Below, piece by piece: positions 14,266 to 16,283 of a stretch of 16,283 bases of DNA. Made by a program: the position numbers and the translations under genes. This stretch comes from Rhizobium sp. Q54 (GTDB taxonomy: Bacteria > Pseudomonadota > Alphaproteobacteria > Rhizobiales > Beijerinckiaceae). The notes under the pieces are model-generated. The model worked only from the letters and a program-made list of their open reading frames with translations. It had not been told where the DNA came from and did not search any database. Where the stretch lies: contig CAMDOY010000039.1 of assembly GCA_945903655.1 (NCBI GenBank), positions 1 through 16,283 of the forward strand, written 5' to 3'. Every line of letters starts with the position of its first letter. Positions within the stretch are counted from its first letter, which is position 1.

Positions 14266-15822
14266 TCAGGCGGGGCTGTCGATGACTTCAAAAATGAGCG
14301 CGCTTTGGTGGAGGGCGCCATATTCGTTTTTGACGGTGACGTTGAGGCGATGCAGGCCGGGGGAGAGGTCGGCGGGCAGCGTGGTTTGCCACATATGGCT
14401 GCTGGGCTCGGCGCGCACCCAGGGTTTTTTGCTCGAGCCGGCTTTGCGGAAAAGATCTTCCGTCAGGGGATCGGCGCGGAACGTGCGCGCCATGATTGAA
14501 GGCGACCAGCCGCTGACGCAGGCTTCGACTGTGGTGCGGGGGCCGCCATCGAACACATTCACGAGGATTTGGGCCTCTTGCAAATTGCTCCGCGCGACGG
14601 CGCTGGTGGCGAGGCTGCGCGCCTGCACGGGGTCGCTGTCGCAGGCGACCATGATTCGCATCTGCGCGGGCTCACGCGCGGAGACAAAGCGCGTTTTATA
14701 GTTCGCGCCGTCGATGCTGAGCACATGCCAGCCATTGGGCGAGCCATCGCAGCTCTGGGCCAGCGGCAATCCCAGGGGGTCCAGAGGGCCGCTCCACCAG
14801 GAGCCCGAAAGCGCCGTGAGGATGTGATGATGATGCAGGGCGCCATGGGGTAGCGGGATATAATGATGTTCGGTGGTGTGCATATGGCCTGCGAAACTCA
14901 CGCAGGGGCGCTCGCCGACCAGCGCCAGCAGCGCGTCCCGGTCGGCGGTGTTGGAGCTGGCGTCATGGGGGTCGGCCATGCTGACGAGGGGAATATGCAT
15001 GCAGAGCACGATGAGCCGGTCCTGCGGCGTATCGCTTAAAAGGGATTCGACAAAGGCGAGATTGTCGGCGCCGATGCGTCCGGCGTAGCGGTGGGATCCG
15101 TCCTGATGACCCAGCCAATCCACATTATCGAGCATGACGAAGGTGGCTTGCCCATATTCGAAGGCGTAGGTGGTGGGGCCGAACACACGCCGCCAGGGGG
15201 CGCGCGCCCCTGCGGCGTCGGGCGCCGAGAAATCGAGGTCGTGATTGCCCGGCAGGTTCCACCAGGGCGCGCCGATCTGCGCAATGACCTGATTGTAGCG
15301 CTCGAAAAGCGCGTGATCGTCGCCGACGAGGTCGCCCAAAGTCAGGCCGAAGGCGGCGCGCGAGCCTGAGAATCCACTGGCGATCTGGGCGCGCAGATAG
15401 TCCAGCTCCACGCTGTTGGATGGCTGGGGATCAGCAAACATCATCACGTCGAAGCTAGCATCTTCGGTTGCGCGTTCAAGCGTGAAATCGAGGCTGCGCG
15501 CGGGGTCGGGTTGATGATGGATGCGCGATAGCATCGTCTTGGGATCGCGCGGCGCGGACCAGCCTGCTGGCTTGATGACAAAGATGGAACCCTCGCCATT
15601 GGGGGGCAGGGCGTAACGCCCGGCGTCATCGGTGCGGGTGATGTCGCGCCCATTGGAGACGCGCACGCCTCGCAGTCCCTGGCCTGTGGCCGCATCATGC
15701 ACGAAGCCGTGCAACAAGGGGGAAGAGGCCTGCGCAGCGGATGATCGGGGCAGTGAGCCCAGCGCCAGCGCGCCGCCGCTCAGGCGAAAGAGATCTCGTC
15801 GCGAGGGATATAGGTCGGCCAT
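14266..15822 (-). CDS. Tat-exported calcineurin-like phosphoesterase with MetallophosN/C-type domains
   Basis: 518 residues from the ATG at 15822. Another ATG at 15831 directly abuts the GGAGG site, whereas 15822 has a nine-base spacer, so I prefer 15822. Numbering from it: twin-arginine signal SRRDLFRLSGG (Arg8, Arg9), cleavage probably after AAQA near residue 32. A small carboxypeptidase-regulatory-like beta domain follows (about 37-115, GFVHDAATGQGLRGVRV). The phosphoesterase core has Asp131 in FADPQ, Asp164 in LGDLVGDD, Asn193-His194-Asp195 in PGNHD, His276 in MHIPL, and His313/His315 in GHMH. The first motif is DxQ rather than DxH. The C-terminal third is beta-rich (MetallophosC-like). 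It probably hydrolyses a phosphoester in the periplasm with two metal ions; the substrate is unknown. It follows the transporter gene on the same strand by 96 bases. Confidence 0.88.
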   Translation of the reverse strand: MADLYPSRRDLFRLSGGALALGSLPRSSAAQASSPLLHGFVHDAATGQGLRGVRVSNGRDITRTDDAGRYALPPNGEGSIFVIKPAGWSAPRDPKTMLSRIHHQPDPARSLDFTLERATEDASFDVMMFADPQPSNSVELDYLRAQIASGFSGSRAAFGLTLGDLVGDDHALFERYNQVIAQIGAPWWNLPGNHDLDFSAPDAAGARAPWRRVFGPTTYAFEYGQATFVMLDNVDWLGHQDGSHRYAGRIGADNLAFVESLLSDTPQDRLIVLCMHIPLVSMADPHDASSNTADRDALLALVGERPCVSFAGHMHTTEHHYIPLPHGALHHHHILTALSGSWWSGPLDPLGLPLAQSCDGSPNGWHVLSIDGANYKTRFVSAREPAQMRIMVACDSDPVQARSLATSAVARSNLQEAQILVNVFDGGPRTTVEACVSGWSPSIMARTFRADPLTEDLFRKAGSSKKPWVRAEPSSHMWQTTLPADLSPGLHRLNVTVKNEYGALHQSALIFEVIDSPA

Positions 15823-15827
15823 GCTCG

Positions 15828-15850
15828 GCATCCTCCAGCAGTGAGGATGC
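15828..15850 (-). promoter_or_regulatory. Hairpin overlapping the phosphoesterase ribosome binding site
   Basis: GCATCCT (15828-15834) and AGGATGC (15844-15850) form a perfect seven-pair stem with a nine-base loop. On the mRNA, the 3' arm includes the AGG end of the GGAGG ribosome binding site and the upstream ATG at 15831, so the fold would hide the site and lower translation. A physiological role is inferred only from position. Confidence 0.4.
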
Positions 15851-15918
15851 GCAAATCAGATTCGTTCAACAGGAATGCGAAGGAGCGATGACTGTTTGAC
15901 GACAAGAGCGAGATGGCC

Positions 15919-16283
15919 TCAGGCGGCCCGGGCCTTCGGGCGCCAGATCGTGGTGGTGGCCATGGTGGCGATGGCGAGGGTCGAGAAGGCTGCGGAGCCC
16001 CAGAAGACCAGCTGGGGATGGCCGATGTCGAGCAACCAGCCATAGAGTGGCGGGCCCAGAATCTGGCCGCCCGAATAGCCTGTGGTGACGAAGCCGAAAA
16101 GGGTGCCCACGCTCACATCGGTCGCCGCATGGCGCACCGAGACATCGCGCGAGGCGTTGACGAGGCCCCGCAAGGCGCCCGCCGCCCCCACGAGCCCGAT
16201 CACGATCCAGAAGGGGACCAGCCCCAGGCCCGCGATGACGATGAGTGCGCCGGAGACGAGAAAACAGACGCAGAGCAGCAGTT
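15919..16283 (-). CDS. Major facilitator superfamily transporter, C-terminal part
   Basis: The frame is open from the window edge (16283) to TGA at 15921-15919 and gives about 121 residues; the start is outside the window. It is strongly hydrophobic with about four membrane segments: LLLCVCFLVSGALIVIAGL, a second around FWIVIGLVGAAGALRGL, a third containing GGQILGPPLYGWLLD, and a last one LVFWGSAAFSTLAIATMA. A polar loop NASRDVSVRHAATDVSVG separates the second and third. The pattern, ending in a short basic cytoplasmic tail (WRPKARAA), fits helices 9-12 of an MFS carrier in the inner membrane. Substrate and direction cannot be told. It is upstream of the phosphoesterase gene on the same strand and may share its transcript. 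Confidence 0.8.
   Translation of the reverse strand, partial: LLLCVCFLVSGALIVIAGLGLVPFWIVIGLVGAAGALRGLVNASRDVSVRHAATDVSVGTLFGFVTTGYSGGQILGPPLYGWLLDIGHPQLVFWGSAAFSTLAIATMATTTIWRPKARAA

Noticed and set aside
1..16283. Mobile elements, CRISPR arrays, tRNA or rRNA genes
   Set aside because: No transposase or integrase motifs, no regularly spaced repeats and no tRNA- or rRNA-like segments were seen on either strand.

Overview
The window is GC-rich, with alphaproteobacterial-style gene organisation (AGGAG/GGGAG ribosome binding sites, dense co-directional genes) and family variants typical of the Rhizobiales/Hyphomicrobiales. No rRNA, tRNA, IS element, prophage or CRISPR array was seen, and the exact genus cannot be told from the sequence. 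It looks like ordinary chromosome carrying one accessory catabolic cluster.

Left part (1-9909), cell envelope. The 3' end of a TauD-type 2-oxoglutarate dioxygenase (+) converges on a minus-strand secreted protein (184-1560) with a peptidoglycan-binding-like domain and a trypsin-like domain in which all three catalytic positions appear substituted. Diverging from it is a plus-strand series: a large periplasmic alpha-2-macroglobulin with an intact CSEQ thioester motif (1724-7000), penicillin-binding protein 1C overlapping it by one base (7000-9087), and a lipoprotein-like L,D-transpeptidase (9196-9909). A2M plus PBP1C is a known pair, read as protease trap plus wall repair. The pseudo-protease and the L,D-transpeptidase extend the theme.

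Middle part (9952-13928), minus strand, convergent with the above. A five-gene catabolic cluster, in transcription order: short-chain dehydrogenase, amidohydrolase-family decarboxylase closely matching gamma-resorcylate (2,6-dihydroxybenzoate) decarboxylase in its active-site positions, phthalate-dioxygenase-type flavin/2Fe-2S reductase, and two paralogous VOC-fold proteins. It looks like part of an aromatic-acid pathway, but no oxygenase partner for the reductase and no classical ring-cleavage enzyme is in the window. A second promoter candidate lies before the decarboxylase.

The 337-base gap upstream of the cluster (13929-14265) holds an inverted repeat overlapping a possible -35 element, a hairpin, a 21-codon leader ORF with a good ribosome binding site, and nested stems, so a regulated or attenuated leader is possible.

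Right part (14266-16283), minus strand: a Tat-exported calcineurin-like phosphoesterase with N- and C-terminal accessory domains, preceded by the C-terminal third of a major facilitator transporter running off the window edge.
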